Shown piece after piece: positions 53,546 through 62,127 of a stretch of 64,000 nucleotides of DNA. Under the pieces are notes generated by a model. It saw only the letters and a program-made list of their open reading frames with translations. It did not search any database and was not told the origin of the DNA. The translations under genes were made by a program, and so were the position numbers. Numbering within the stretch: the stretch's first letter is position 1; each line of letters opens with the position of its first letter. Source of the stretch: Bacillus mobilis (GTDB taxonomy: Bacteria > Bacillota > Bacilli > Bacillales > Bacillaceae_G); the NCBI RefSeq assembly GCF_001884045.1, contig NZ_MACF01000078.1, positions 1 through 64,000 on the forward strand, written 5' to 3'.

Positions 53546-53887
53546 ATGTCTAATTTACCTAATTGCCCAAAATGTAATTCAGAGTACACTTACGAAGATG
53601 GAAATCTTTTTGTTTGCCCAGAATGTGCCCATGAGTGGACTTTAGAATCAGAAACTGAAAATAGTGAAGATACAAAGGTAATTAAAGATGCAAATGGAAA
53701 TGTACTAAACGATGGTGATTCTGTAACAGTCATTAAAGATCTTAAAGTAAAAGGAACTTCATCTGTTGTAAAAATCGGTACAAAAGTAAAAAGTATTCGT
53801 TTAGTGGATGGAGACCATGATATTGATTGCAAAATTGATGGTTTTGGAGCGATGAAATTAAAATCTGAATTTGTTAAAAAGATATAA
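53546..53887 (+). CDS. yjdM: PhnA/YjdM-family zinc-ribbon protein
   Basis: This 113-residue protein has an N-terminal zinc ribbon ([14 protein letters not shown]) and a beta-barrel C-terminal domain ([15 protein letters not shown]) typical of PhnA/YjdM. The family's exact role is unsettled. The ATG at 53546 follows GGAGG; an earlier frame start at 53519 has no site. Confidence 0.92.
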   Translation: MSNLPNCPKCNSEYTYEDGNLFVCPECAHEWTLESETENSEDTKVIKDANGNVLNDGDSVTVIKDLKVKGTSSVVKIGTKVKSIRLVDGDHDIDCKIDGFGAMKLKSEFVKKI

Positions 53888-53978
53888 ATGCGATTTTCAT
53901 GCAACAGAACTAGTTTAATTGTTTAAAGTCAATGAATATACAACATTTTTAAGGTAGAAATGAAACAACTTTTATAAT

Positions 53979-54031
53979 AAAAAGACCTCATTCATGATAA
54001 ATATTCTTGAACGAGGTCTTTCTGTTTTTTT
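53979..54031 (+). terminator. terminator after yjdM
   Basis: AAAAGACCTC pairs with GAGGTCTTT, with T residues after. The stretch from here to about 54275 contains no gene that I can support. Confidence 0.8.
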
Positions 54032-54275
54032 GAACTTATTTCAACCATACCTGTGTTTTTGGGGAAAACGATGCATGAGTATGTTGGAAGTATAATAACC
54101 GAAATTACTTAATATATAGAAAAACAGTTTTTAAATTGGAAATTAGAGTCTTAGAGTGGTTTTTATGTCATTTGGTTGGCGGGACCCCGTCATGTATCTA
54201 TAAAAGTAGAAAAAGGTTATGTCATGGAAATGAAATCCAGTCTATGACCCATTTTTACACGTATCCCGGCTGAAC

Positions 54276-54792
54276 CCCAAGATGACTTGAAATGTGAAGA
54301 ACAACTCAAAAGCTTAGAGAAATGTAATTGTACGATGATTATCTCAGAGGAACATTCATCGGCAAAAAAAGAGTACAACTTAAAAATATGATAGATAACC
54401 TAAAGCAAGATGATAAAATTGTTGTTACAAAACTGTTCACATTAGCTGATTCAACACGTCATCTTGTTGAGTTATTACAAGTCATTGATAATAAAGGTGC
54501 TTACATTTACTTTGTTCAAGAAGATATTGATACGAGTCATGCAAATGGGTATCATTTTGGAGATATTATAAAACATCTTGTTGATTTTCAAAGTGATGTA
54601 ATTAGTGAAAAAACGAAGAAAGGCTTGTATGAAGGGAAACAAAAGGGAGTTACAGCAGGACGCCCAAGAAAACCTGATGAGAATGTAAAGCGTGCTATTG
54701 TAATGTATCAAAGTGGTAACTATAGTTTAGCTGAAATACGAGAAGAAACTGGAATCAGTAAATCTACTTTATATAGATATTTAGAAAATTAA
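54276..54792 (+). pseudogene. frameshifted copy of the recombinase-like gene
   Basis: QDDLKCEEQLKSLEK...SSAKK is readable from about 54278, then a one-base loss in the A-rich codons near 54366 shifts the frame. The rest (VQLKNMIDNLKQDDKIVVTK to KSTLYRYLEN) continues to the stop at 54792. The N-terminal start is also lost. It is highly similar to 49013-49555 and in the same direction, about 4.7 kb away. Confidence 0.8.
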
Positions 54793-54799
54793 ATCACAT

Positions 54800-54830
54800 T
54801 AAGGGCCTTTGTAAAAGGCTCTTTTTATTT
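54800..54830 (+). terminator. short terminator hairpin
   Basis: AAGGGCCTTT pairs with AAAGGCTCTTT around a 3-4 base loop, with T residues after. Confidence 0.7.
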
Positions 54831-54991
54831 TATCTAGGTACAGTATGTTTACAGTATGTAGTAACAACTAAAAAATAGAAAAAAGTGAATTATTAAGTAT
54901 ATAACTATATACTTATGTTATTGTTATAGAAAAGAATTTCTAACAAATCTTTACAAAAGGGATGAAAAATTTATTAAAAGGGGAGATCTAT

Positions 54992-55183
54992 TTGATTGAT
55001 CAATTATTTATTGTGGGGATTTACCTACTAATCATTTTTATGTGTACATATATCACATTAGAGTATCGACAGCATAAAATGAGTAAACAGTATTTTGTAG
55101 TATGGTTAGTTGCTGTTTTTTTAACAGGTCCATTCGGTTTTCTTTTATATCTGTTATGTGGCAAGAGATACAAAGGTCTGTAA
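54992..55183 (+). CDS. small membrane protein (PLDc_N-like)
   Basis: This 63-residue protein starts at TTG 54992 with AAAGGGGAG 6 bases before. Two membrane segments (LFIVGIYLLIIFMCTYI and YFVVWLVAVFLTGPFGFLLYLL) and the end CGKRYKGL match small PLDc_N-type proteins. It lies just upstream of the second ars operon. No function can be assigned. Confidence 0.6.
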   Translation: MIDQLFIVGIYLLIIFMCTYITLEYRQHKMSKQYFVVWLVAVFLTGPFGFLLYLLCGKRYKGL

Positions 55184-55334
55184 GAATACGTTGTAAAGAA
55201 GTATTGTAAAGGTTTTGTAAAGAATGAGCTTTTCGGTTGATTATATAAGTAGTTAATTATATACTTATTTCAAGAAGGAGAGAAAATTAAAAAAGAATCT
55301 ATTTAATGAATATTATGTTTAATTTTCGCTCAAT

Positions 55335-55356
55335 ATATAAGTGTATGCTTATGTAT
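55335..55356 (+). promoter_or_regulatory. ArsR operator candidate of locus 2
   Basis: ATATAAGTGTATGCTTATGTAT is an imperfect inverted repeat just before the ribosome site of arsR. Related ATATACTTAT sequences occur at 54896-54915 and 55240-55266. Confidence 0.55.
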
Positions 55357-55377
55357 TTATAAATAGGAGGTGTGGAT

Positions 55378-55725
55378 ATGGAAAAAACGGTTATAGAATT
55401 AACAAGAGTGTCACAGTTACTAAAGCTACTAGGAGACAAAACAAGACTAACAATAGTATCAATTCTCAAACAACGTGAATGTTGTGTCTGTGAACTTCTT
55501 GAAGTGTTTGACATGAGTCAACCTTCAATCAGTCAACATCTTCGAAAGTTAAAGGATTTAGGCTTGGTGCAAGAAGAGCGTAGAGGTCAGTGGATTTATT
55601 ATTCTTTAAATCAAACAAGTGATTTATACGCACTTTTAGAAGATATTTTAGCGCATGTACCAGACCAAACAGAGAAAATTAAACAAATTGAGAAGAGCAA
55701 TCCTACACTCCAGTGTGGTTGTTAA
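55378..55725 (+). CDS. arsR: ArsR/SmtB repressor (locus 2)
   Basis: This 115-residue repressor has ECCVCELLEVF as the arsenite site and a recognition helix MSQPSISQHLRKLK. It ends in CGC. The ATG at 55378 has AGGAGG 7 bases upstream. It differs clearly from locus 1 ArsR, so the two loci were acquired separately and may use different operators. Confidence 0.95.
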   Translation: MEKTVIELTRVSQLLKLLGDKTRLTIVSILKQRECCVCELLEVFDMSQPSISQHLRKLKDLGLVQEERRGQWIYYSLNQTSDLYALLEDILAHVPDQTEKIKQIEKSNPTLQCGC

Positions 55726-55753
55726 TAAATAGTTAGAAAGGGAAGTGAGAAGG

Positions 55754-56809
55754 ATGAGCAACACGGGGAAAAAACGTCTGTCTTTCCTAGATCGATATCT
55801 AACCCTTTGGATTTTTCTTGCAATGGCAGTAGGAATTGGAGTTGGCTATATATCCCCTGGATTTGTTGAGGGCATGAATAGCTTACAAGTAGGAACAACC
55901 TCTATACCACTTGCGATTGGGTTAATTTTAATGATGTATCCTCCATTAGCAAAAGTTCGTTATGAAGAGATGGGGCGCGTTTTTAAAGATGTAAAAGTAT
56001 TGGTATTATCACTTGTACAAAACTGGATTATTGGTCCTATTCTTATGTTTGCCTTGGCAATTATATTTTTACAGGATAAGCCAGAATACATGGTGGGCTT
56101 AATCATGATTGGTTTAGCTCGTTGTATTGCGATGGTTATCGTATGGAATGACTTAGCGAAAGGTGATACGGAGTATGCGGCAGGATTAGTTGCTTTTAAC
56201 TCTGTATTCCAAATGTTATTTTTCTCAGTATACGCTTATGTGTTTGTAACAGTCATTCCAGAATGGTTAGGAATTGAAGGAGCTGTTGTAGATATTACAA
56301 TGGCAGAGGTTGCAAAATCAGTCTTTATTTATTTAGGAATTCCGTTCATCGCAGGAATGTTAACACGTTTTATTTTTGTAAAAACAAAAGGGCGAGAGTG
56401 GTACGAAAAAGTATTCATTCCCAAAATCAGCCCAATTACATTAATCGCATTATTATTTACAATTATTGTGATGTTCTCATTACAAGGTGAAGCTATTATT
56501 AGCGTACCATTCGATGTTGTACGTATTGCAATCCCATTACTGATTTATTTTGTATTAATGTTCTTTATCTCTTTCTATATGGGTAAGAAAATTGGTGCAA
56601 GTTATGGAGTATCAACAACATTAGCATTTACAGCTGGAAGTAACAACTTTGAATTAGCAATCGCTGTAGCTGTAGGTGTATTTGGAATCCAGTCTGGTGC
56701 AGCGTTTGCGGCAGTTATCGGACCTTTAGTCGAGGTGCCAGTTATGATAGCGCTTGTAAATGTAGCACTTTGGTTCCAACGTAAATACTTTCAAACACAA
56801 CCAAAATAA
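55754..56809 (+). CDS. acr3: Acr3-type arsenite efflux permease
   Basis: This 351-residue protein has ten membrane segments. The Acr3 signature region is [17 protein letters not shown] with the conserved cysteine of segment 4. It exports arsenite and may work with ArsA. The ATG at 55754 follows GGGAAGTGAGAAGG. Confidence 0.95.
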   Translation: MSNTGKKRLSFLDRYLTLWIFLAMAVGIGVGYISPGFVEGMNSLQVGTTSIPLAIGLILMMYPPLAKVRYEEMGRVFKDVKVLVLSLVQNWIIGPILMFALAIIFLQDKPEYMVGLIMIGLARCIAMVIVWNDLAKGDTEYAAGLVAFNSVFQMLFFSVYAYVFVTVIPEWLGIEGAVVDITMAEVAKSVFIYLGIPFIAGMLTRFIFVKTKGREWYEKVFIPKISPITLIALLFTIIVMFSLQGEAIISVPFDVVRIAIPLLIYFVLMFFISFYMGKKIGASYGVSTTLAFTAGSNNFELAIAVAVGVFGIQSGAAFAAVIGPLVEVPVMIALVNVALWFQRKYFQTQPK

Positions 56810-56835
56810 CTAATTATAATAAAGGTGGAATTATC

Positions 56836-57240
56836 ATGGAAAACAAAAAAACAATTTACTTCTTATGCACAGGAAACTCTTGTCGTAGCCAAATGGCAGA
56901 AGCTTGGGGCAAAAAATATTTAGGTGACAAATGGAATGTACTTTCTGCTGGTATTGAGGCACACGGAGTAAATCCAAATGCGATTAAAGCACTGAATGAA
57001 GTAGACATCGATATCACGGATCAAACATCTGATATTATTGATCGCGACATTTTAGACAAAGCGGATCTTGTTGTAACGCTTTGTGGCCATGCAAATGATG
57101 TATGTCCAACAACGCCACCACATGTAAAACGAGTTCACTGGGGCTTTGATGATCCAGCTGGTCAAGAGTGGTCTGTATTCCAAAAAGTTCGTGATGAAAT
57201 TGGTGAACGTATTAAAAAGTTTGCTGAAACAGGAGAATAA
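56836..57240 (+). CDS. arsC: thioredoxin-coupled arsenate reductase
   Basis: This 134-residue low-molecular-weight-phosphatase-type ArsC has the loop CTGNSCRSQ (Cys10) and the redox pair in [10 protein letters not shown] (Cys82, Cys89). It reduces arsenate to arsenite for export by Acr3. AGGTGG lies upstream. Confidence 0.97.
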   Translation: MENKKTIYFLCTGNSCRSQMAEAWGKKYLGDKWNVLSAGIEAHGVNPNAIKALNEVDIDITDQTSDIIDRDILDKADLVVTLCGHANDVCPTTPPHVKRVHWGFDDPAGQEWSVFQKVRDEIGERIKKFAETGE

Positions 57241-57249
57241 TTGAAAACA

Positions 57250-57284
57250 AAATAAGCCGAGAATTTTTTCTCGGCTTATTTTAT
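57250..57284 (+). terminator. intra-operon hairpin between arsC and arsD
   Basis: AATAAGCCGAGAA pairs with TTCTCGGCTTATT with T residues after. It can act as a partial terminator that lowers arsDA expression relative to arsR-acr3-arsC, or protect the upstream mRNA. Confidence 0.8.
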
Positions 57285-57305
57285 AAAGAAGGGGAGAAAT
57301 CAGAG

Positions 57306-57665
57306 ATGAAAAAGATTGAAATTTTTGATCCTGCAATGTGTTGCTCTACCGGAGTTTGCGGCCCAAGTGTTGATTCAGAATTAATTCGTATATCAGTTGC
57401 TGTTAACAATTTGAAAAATAAAGGAATTGATGTAACTCGTTATAATCTTGCGAGTGAACCAGATGCTTTTGCTAATAACAGTGTTATTAGTCAGTTATTA
57501 ATGGATAAAGGACCAGATGTGTTACCTGTAACTATAGTAGATGGAAAGATAGTAAAAGAAAGAGTTCATTTAACAAATGAAGAATTAGCACAATTAACGA
57601 ATATGACGGAAGAAGAGTTAAGTCAGAAGCCAAAGATACGTTTAAATGTAAACGTAAAAAAATAG
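57306..57665 (+). CDS. arsD: ArsD arsenite metallochaperone
   Basis: This 119-residue protein has vicinal cysteines CCSTGVCG (Cys12, Cys13, Cys18) that deliver arsenite to ArsA. GAAGGGGAG precedes the ATG. Later cysteine pairs seen in some ArsD proteins are absent. Confidence 0.95.
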   Translation: MKKIEIFDPAMCCSTGVCGPSVDSELIRISVAVNNLKNKGIDVTRYNLASEPDAFANNSVISQLLMDKGPDVLPVTIVDGKIVKERVHLTNEELAQLTNMTEEELSQKPKIRLNVNVKK

Positions 57666-57683
57666 AGAAAGAAGTGAAAGGCA

Positions 57684-59447
57684 ATGACAAACCTATTTAA
57701 TCCAAGCACAATGACATTTACACCATTTCTATTCTTTACTGGTAAAGGTGGCGTAGGTAAAACATCAACCGCATGTGCAACAGCCATAACGTTAGCTGAT
57801 ATGGGGAAACGTGTTTTGTTAATTAGTACTGATCCCGCTTCAAATTTGCAAGACGTATTTGAAATCGAACTAACCAATAAACCAAAAGTCATTCCTAATG
57901 TTCCGAATCTACATGTAGCTAACTTAGATCCTGAAACAGCTGCTCATGAATATAAAGAGCGTGTTGTTGGTCCATATCGTGGAAAGCTACCTGATACGGT
58001 TATTGCGACAATGGAAGAGCAATTATCCGGAGCGTGTACAGTAGAAATTGCAGCTTTTGATGAGTTTTCTACGTTACTTACAAATAAAGAATTAACATCG
58101 AAATTCGATCACATTATTTTCGATACAGCGCCAACAGGACATACGCTCCGTCTTCTTCAACTTCCAACAGCTTGGAGCGGATTCCTAGAAGAAAGTACAC
58201 ATGGAGCTTCTTGTCTAGGACCGTTAGCGGGACTTGGAGATAAAAAAGAATTATATAGTCAAACTGTTGAAGCGTTATCTAATCCAAAGCAAACATCGTT
58301 AATGCTTGTGACACGTCCTGATAGTTCCCCGTTGCAAGAAGCAGAACGTGCAGCCAAAGAGTTAAAAGAAATTGGAGTTAGTAATCAATATTTGCTAGTA
58401 AATGGTGTTTTAACGAACTATGTGCAAAATGATAGTGTTTCTAAAGCATTGTTTACAAGACAAGTACGTGCGTTAGAAAACATGACAGAAGAACTGAAAG
58501 ATCTTCCAGCTTATGAAATTCCATTAGTGCCGTTTAATGTTACTGGCATAGAGAATATGAGAAAGTTGGTTCAACCAATAGAAAATCTTTCAATTTCAGA
58601 TGAAGAACAACACAATGTTTCTATACCACCTCTTCAAAACTTGATTACAGACCTATCTAAGACAGGAAAAAGAGTTATTTTTACAATGGGAAAAGGTGGA
58701 GTAGGAAAAACAACTGTAGCTTCAGCAATTGCAGTTGGGCTTGCTGAAAAAGGACATCATGTACATTTAACTACAACGGATCCAGCGGCACATATTGATT
58801 ATGTTATGCATGGCGAACAAGGGAATATTACGATAAGCCGTATTGATCCAAAACTAGAAGTAGAAAATTACCGTAAGGAAGTTATTGAGCAGGCGAAAGA
58901 TACAGTAGATGAAGAAGGGTTAGCGTATTTAGAAGAAGATTTACGTTCTCCTTGTACAGAGGAGATTGCGGTATTCCGTGCTTTAGCTGATATTGTTGAA
59001 AAAGCAAATGATGAAATCGTGGTAATTGATACCGCACCAACAGGTCACACATTATTGTTACTAGATGCGGCGCAAACGTATCATAAAGAAATCGCAAGAT
59101 CTTCAGGTGAAGTACCGCAGTCTGTGAAAAACTTACTACCACGTCTTCGTAATCCAGAGGAAACAAGTGTTGTAATTGTAACGTTAGCAGAAGCGACACC
59201 AGTTCATGAAGCAAGTCGTCTACAAGAGGATTTAAAACGTGCAGAAATTTATCCGAAATGGTGGGTAATTAATCAAAGCTTTTATGCAACGCATACAATA
59301 GACCCAGTATTAAAGGGACGATCACAATCTGAAGTGCAATGGATTCAAGAAGTTCAAAAAGAATCAAAACATAATAGTGTGATTATTCCTTGGCAATCAG
59401 AAGATGTTATTGGATATGAAAAACTAAAAGAATTGACAGTTCAATAA
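57684..59447 (+). CDS. arsA: ArsA arsenite-stimulated ATPase
   Basis: This 587-residue ATPase has two nucleotide-binding halves, FFTGKGGVGKTSTACA (about 16) and FTMGKGGVGKTTVASA (about 334), and DTAPTGHT in both. Cysteines for arsenite are present (SGACTV, SPCTEE). ArsA energises the Acr3 pump. It is co-directional and 18 bases from arsD. Confidence 0.97.
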   Translation: MTNLFNPSTMTFTPFLFFTGKGGVGKTSTACATAITLADMGKRVLLISTDPASNLQDVFEIELTNKPKVIPNVPNLHVANLDPETAAHEYKERVVGPYRGKLPDTVIATMEEQLSGACTVEIAAFDEFSTLLTNKELTSKFDHIIFDTAPTGHTLRLLQLPTAWSGFLEESTHGASCLGPLAGLGDKKELYSQTVEALSNPKQTSLMLVTRPDSSPLQEAERAAKELKEIGVSNQYLLVNGVLTNYVQNDSVSKALFTRQVRALENMTEELKDLPAYEIPLVPFNVTGIENMRKLVQPIENLSISDEEQHNVSIPPLQNLITDLSKTGKRVIFTMGKGGVGKTTVASAIAVGLAEKGHHVHLTTTDPAAHIDYVMHGEQGNITISRIDPKLEVENYRKEVIEQAKDTVDEEGLAYLEEDLRSPCTEEIAVFRALADIVEKANDEIVVIDTAPTGHTLLLLDAAQTYHKEIARSSGEVPQSVKNLLPRLRNPEETSVVIVTLAEATPVHEASRLQEDLKRAEIYPKWWVINQSFYATHTIDPVLKGRSQSEVQWIQEVQKESKHNSVIIPWQSEDVIGYEKLKELTVQ

Positions 59448-59470
59448 TTGTTCATTAGGAGGCATTCACA

Positions 59471-60415
59471 ATGCATAAAGTCGTTATTTTAGGAACAGGA
59501 CCAGCCGGATTAACAGCAGCTATCTACTTAGCACGTGCGAATATGAATCCACTTATTATTGAAGGAACTCAGCCGGGTGGACAATTAACTACGACAACGG
59601 ATGTAGAGAACTTTCCAGGTTTCCCTGATGGTATTATGGGACCAGAGCTAATGGACAATATGAGGAAACAAGCAGAACGATTTGGTGCAGAGTTTAAAAA
59701 TGGTTGGGTAGAAAAAGTGGATGTATCTAAGCGACCATTTAAAATCACTGTAACTGGAATGGAAGAGATAGAAGCTGAATCCATTATTGTTTCTACAGGT
59801 GCTTCTGCTAAATTACTCGGGATTCCAGGAGAGAAGGAAAATATGGGTCGTGGAGTAGGAACTTGTGCAACATGTGATGGATTCTTCTATCGTGGTAAAA
59901 AAGTCATTGTAGTTGGTGGTGGAGACTCTGCAATGGAAGAAGCAAACTTCCTAACAAAGTTTGCAACAGAAGTTCATATTGTACATCGTAGAGATGAACT
60001 ACGTGCATCTAAAATCATGCAAGATCGTGCAAAAGCAAACGAGAAAATTACTTGGGGATTAAATAAAACACCGATAGAAGTAATAGCAGATGGAAAAGTT
60101 ACAGGTCTAAAAGTGAAAGATAACGAAACTGGTGAGGAAGAAATTATTGAAACTGACGGTATTTTCATTGCGATTGGCCATCGTCCAAATACAGAGTTTT
60201 TAAATGGTCAAGTTAAGATAGATGAAGCTGGTTATATTGTTGTAAAACCAGGAACGACAGAGACAAATATACCAGGAGTATTTGCATGTGGAGATGTGCA
60301 AGACCATAAGTATCGTCAAGCAATTACGGCTGCAGGAACTGGTTGTATGGCTGCATTGGATTCCGAACGCTTCTTAGAAAATCATGCTGTGCATGATTGG
60401 AGTCAATCTTTATAA
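59471..60415 (+). CDS. arsT: thioredoxin-reductase-like protein (ArsT)
   Basis: This 314-residue protein has FAD motif [18 protein letters not shown], redox pair TCATCDG and NADPH motif [12 protein letters not shown]. In this operon it probably recycles thioredoxin for ArsC, whose electrons come from thioredoxin. AGGAGG precedes the ATG. Confidence 0.93.
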   Translation: MHKVVILGTGPAGLTAAIYLARANMNPLIIEGTQPGGQLTTTTDVENFPGFPDGIMGPELMDNMRKQAERFGAEFKNGWVEKVDVSKRPFKITVTGMEEIEAESIIVSTGASAKLLGIPGEKENMGRGVGTCATCDGFFYRGKKVIVVGGGDSAMEEANFLTKFATEVHIVHRRDELRASKIMQDRAKANEKITWGLNKTPIEVIADGKVTGLKVKDNETGEEEIIETDGIFIAIGHRPNTEFLNGQVKIDEAGYIVVKPGTTETNIPGVFACGDVQDHKYRQAITAAGTGCMAALDSERFLENHAVHDWSQSL

Positions 60416-60431
60416 AACGGGGGAAGTTAAA

Positions 60432-60713
60432 ATGAATATTACAGATAAAGCAAAAGAGTTTATTGAAACTGCTATGAAAGAAAATGGTGTTACAACATTA
60501 CGTTTTACATTTGATGGTGCTGGCTGCTGTGGTCCTAGCTACGGTATTAATCTAGGCGAAGCACAAGAAAATGATGTCACAGAAACAGTAAACGGTATTC
60601 AAGTTGCAATGGATCCAAAGGTTGTTGAAATTGTAAATACATTGACACTAGACTATGTAGAAGATCAACAAGGTGCAGGCCTTGTTATTAGTGGCGGATC
60701 TAACTGCTGCTAA
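60432..60713 (+). CDS. HesB/IscA-like small protein of the ars operon
   Basis: This 93-residue protein has an IscA-like fold with FTFDGAGCCGPSYGINL and GGSNCC at the end. The cysteine pairs could bind arsenite or Fe-S. The ATG at 60432 follows GGGGGAAG. It corresponds to the small orf7 of the Bacillus sp. CDB3 ars operon as I remember that gene order. Confidence 0.8.
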   Translation: MNITDKAKEFIETAMKENGVTTLRFTFDGAGCCGPSYGINLGEAQENDVTETVNGIQVAMDPKVVEIVNTLTLDYVEDQQGAGLVISGGSNCC

Positions 60714-60740
60714 AGTATAAATAAAAGGAGACTAACAAAC

Positions 60741-61169
60741 ATGACGAACTATCACGAACTTGTAAAAGGAAAAGTATATATTGGTGGAGTAGACGCTATA
60801 CAAGACGCAGTAAAAAAGCATGGGATTACAGAGGTGTTTGATTTACGTGCTGGAGGAGAAGAGCCAGAAGGATTTCCAGGTGAAGCTAAGCGACATGCTT
60901 ATCCAATTGTAGAGGGTGTAGAAGGGCAAGATGAATCTGTTAAAAGTGCAATTGGAGCCGTTAAAGAAGCTGTAGAACGAGGAGAAAAAGTATTTTTCCA
61001 TTGCTCTGGTGGACGAAATCGTACTGGTACGGTTGCTACAGGATTATTATTAGAATTAGGTCATGCTTCTAATGTAGAAGATGCAGAACAACAAGTAAAA
61101 ACAGTTCGTTCTATTATTGCAATTAAACCAGAGTTAAAACAAGTATTACAAAACCTATATCAACACTAA
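60741..61169 (+). CDS. dual-specificity-phosphatase-like protein of the ars operon
   Basis: This 142-residue protein has the CX5R phosphatase loop HCSGGRNRTG (about 93-102) and EVFDLRAGGEEPE. It is the last gene of the operon before a strong terminator. The substrate is unknown; possible roles include arsenate-phosphate interplay. It corresponds to orf8 of the CDB3-type operon. Confidence 0.85.
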   Translation: MTNYHELVKGKVYIGGVDAIQDAVKKHGITEVFDLRAGGEEPEGFPGEAKRHAYPIVEGVEGQDESVKSAIGAVKEAVERGEKVFFHCSGGRNRTGTVATGLLLELGHASNVEDAEQQVKTVRSIIAIKPELKQVLQNLYQH

Positions 61170-61174
61170 GAGTG

Positions 61175-61208
61175 AAACGGATATTTTTTATAAAATATCC
61201 GTTTTTTT
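61175..61208 (+). terminator. terminator of the second ars operon
   Basis: AAACGGATATTTT pairs with AAAATATCCGTTT, followed by T residues. AAAATATCCG occurs again at about 61227-61236, upstream of tnsA. Confidence 0.85.
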
Positions 61209-61287
61209 ATAAACAAGAATATGTATTGTACGCATAAAAATATCCGATAATGGAAATGATAAAAATTTTTTAAGAGGGGATATGTAA

Positions 61288-62127
61288 ATGGCAAAGCGTA
61301 AAAATGATTGGACGGAAAAGAAAATAGAGAAGTATATAAAAGAAGGCAGAGGACAAGGGGAGTTAAATAACTATAAACCCTGGTTAACGATACAAAATGT
61401 ATCTTCAACGGGGAATAGCTCTCGTATAATGGGGTGGAAAACTAATAGGAGACATGAGTTTCTGTCGGATTTAGAGAGGGATTACTTTTTTATATTAGAA
61501 TGGATAGAAGAAGTTATTGATATTCGTGAACAATTTCCATTAAATCGAGAATTGACATATAAAATTGCTGAAGAAAAAGGGATACATCATCCTATTTGTA
61601 AAGGAACTGAAACGTTAATAGTTCTGACAACAGATTTTTTCCTGACGGTTCGAGACGGAAAAGAAATTAAATATATTGCTAGGACTATAAAGCCTAGTAG
61701 TGAATTAGAAAATGAAAGGGTAATTGAAAAGTTTGAGATAGAAAGAGAATATTGGGAAAGGAAAGGAATCGATTGGGGAGTTGTAACAGAAAAGGATATT
61801 CCCGATACGATGAGTCAGAATATTTCGTGGATTCATAACCATTATTATCTCGAAGAAATTGAGGATGAAACTTTTGTGAAATTCTTTTTTAGTTACTTAA
61901 TGACGTTTCAAAATGTGGATAAGAGCTTTATAGAAATCTGCAATGAGTTTGAAGAACAGTATAATTTGGAACAAGGTTCGTCAATTAATTATTTTAAATA
62001 TTTAGTAGCTAGAAAGTTAATTTCTGTAGATATCAATACGCAAAAATTAAATATGCGAGGTTTACATATAAGCGAACTAGCTTTTAGTGAAAGGGGCGAT
62101 GAGAATTTTGATTACGCTATCAGTTAA
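61288..62127 (+). CDS. tnsA: TnsA endonuclease of a Tn7-like transposon
   Basis: This 279-residue protein has the TnsA nuclease pattern: Glu in FLSDLERDYFF (about 65), Asp in LTTDFFLTV (about 115) and a lysine in ARTIKPSS (about 135), followed by a helical C-terminal domain (IEREYWERKGIDWGVVTEKD). TnsA cuts the 5' ends of the transposon together with TnsB. GAGGGG precedes the ATG. Its end overlaps tnsB by 29 bases. Confidence 0.93.
   Translation: MAKRKNDWTEKKIEKYIKEGRGQGELNNYKPWLTIQNVSSTGNSSRIMGWKTNRRHEFLSDLERDYFFILEWIEEVIDIREQFPLNRELTYKIAEEKGIHHPICKGTETLIVLTTDFFLTVRDGKEIKYIARTIKPSSELENERVIEKFEIEREYWERKGIDWGVVTEKDIPDTMSQNISWIHNHYYLEEIEDETFVKFFFSYLMTFQNVDKSFIEICNEFEEQYNLEQGSSINYFKYLVARKLISVDINTQKLNMRGLHISELAFSERGDENFDYAIS

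Noticed and set aside
49013-54792. 49-54.8 kb block as a composite transposon
   Set aside because: The flanking genes are recombinase-like but no terminal inverted repeats or target duplications were found around them.
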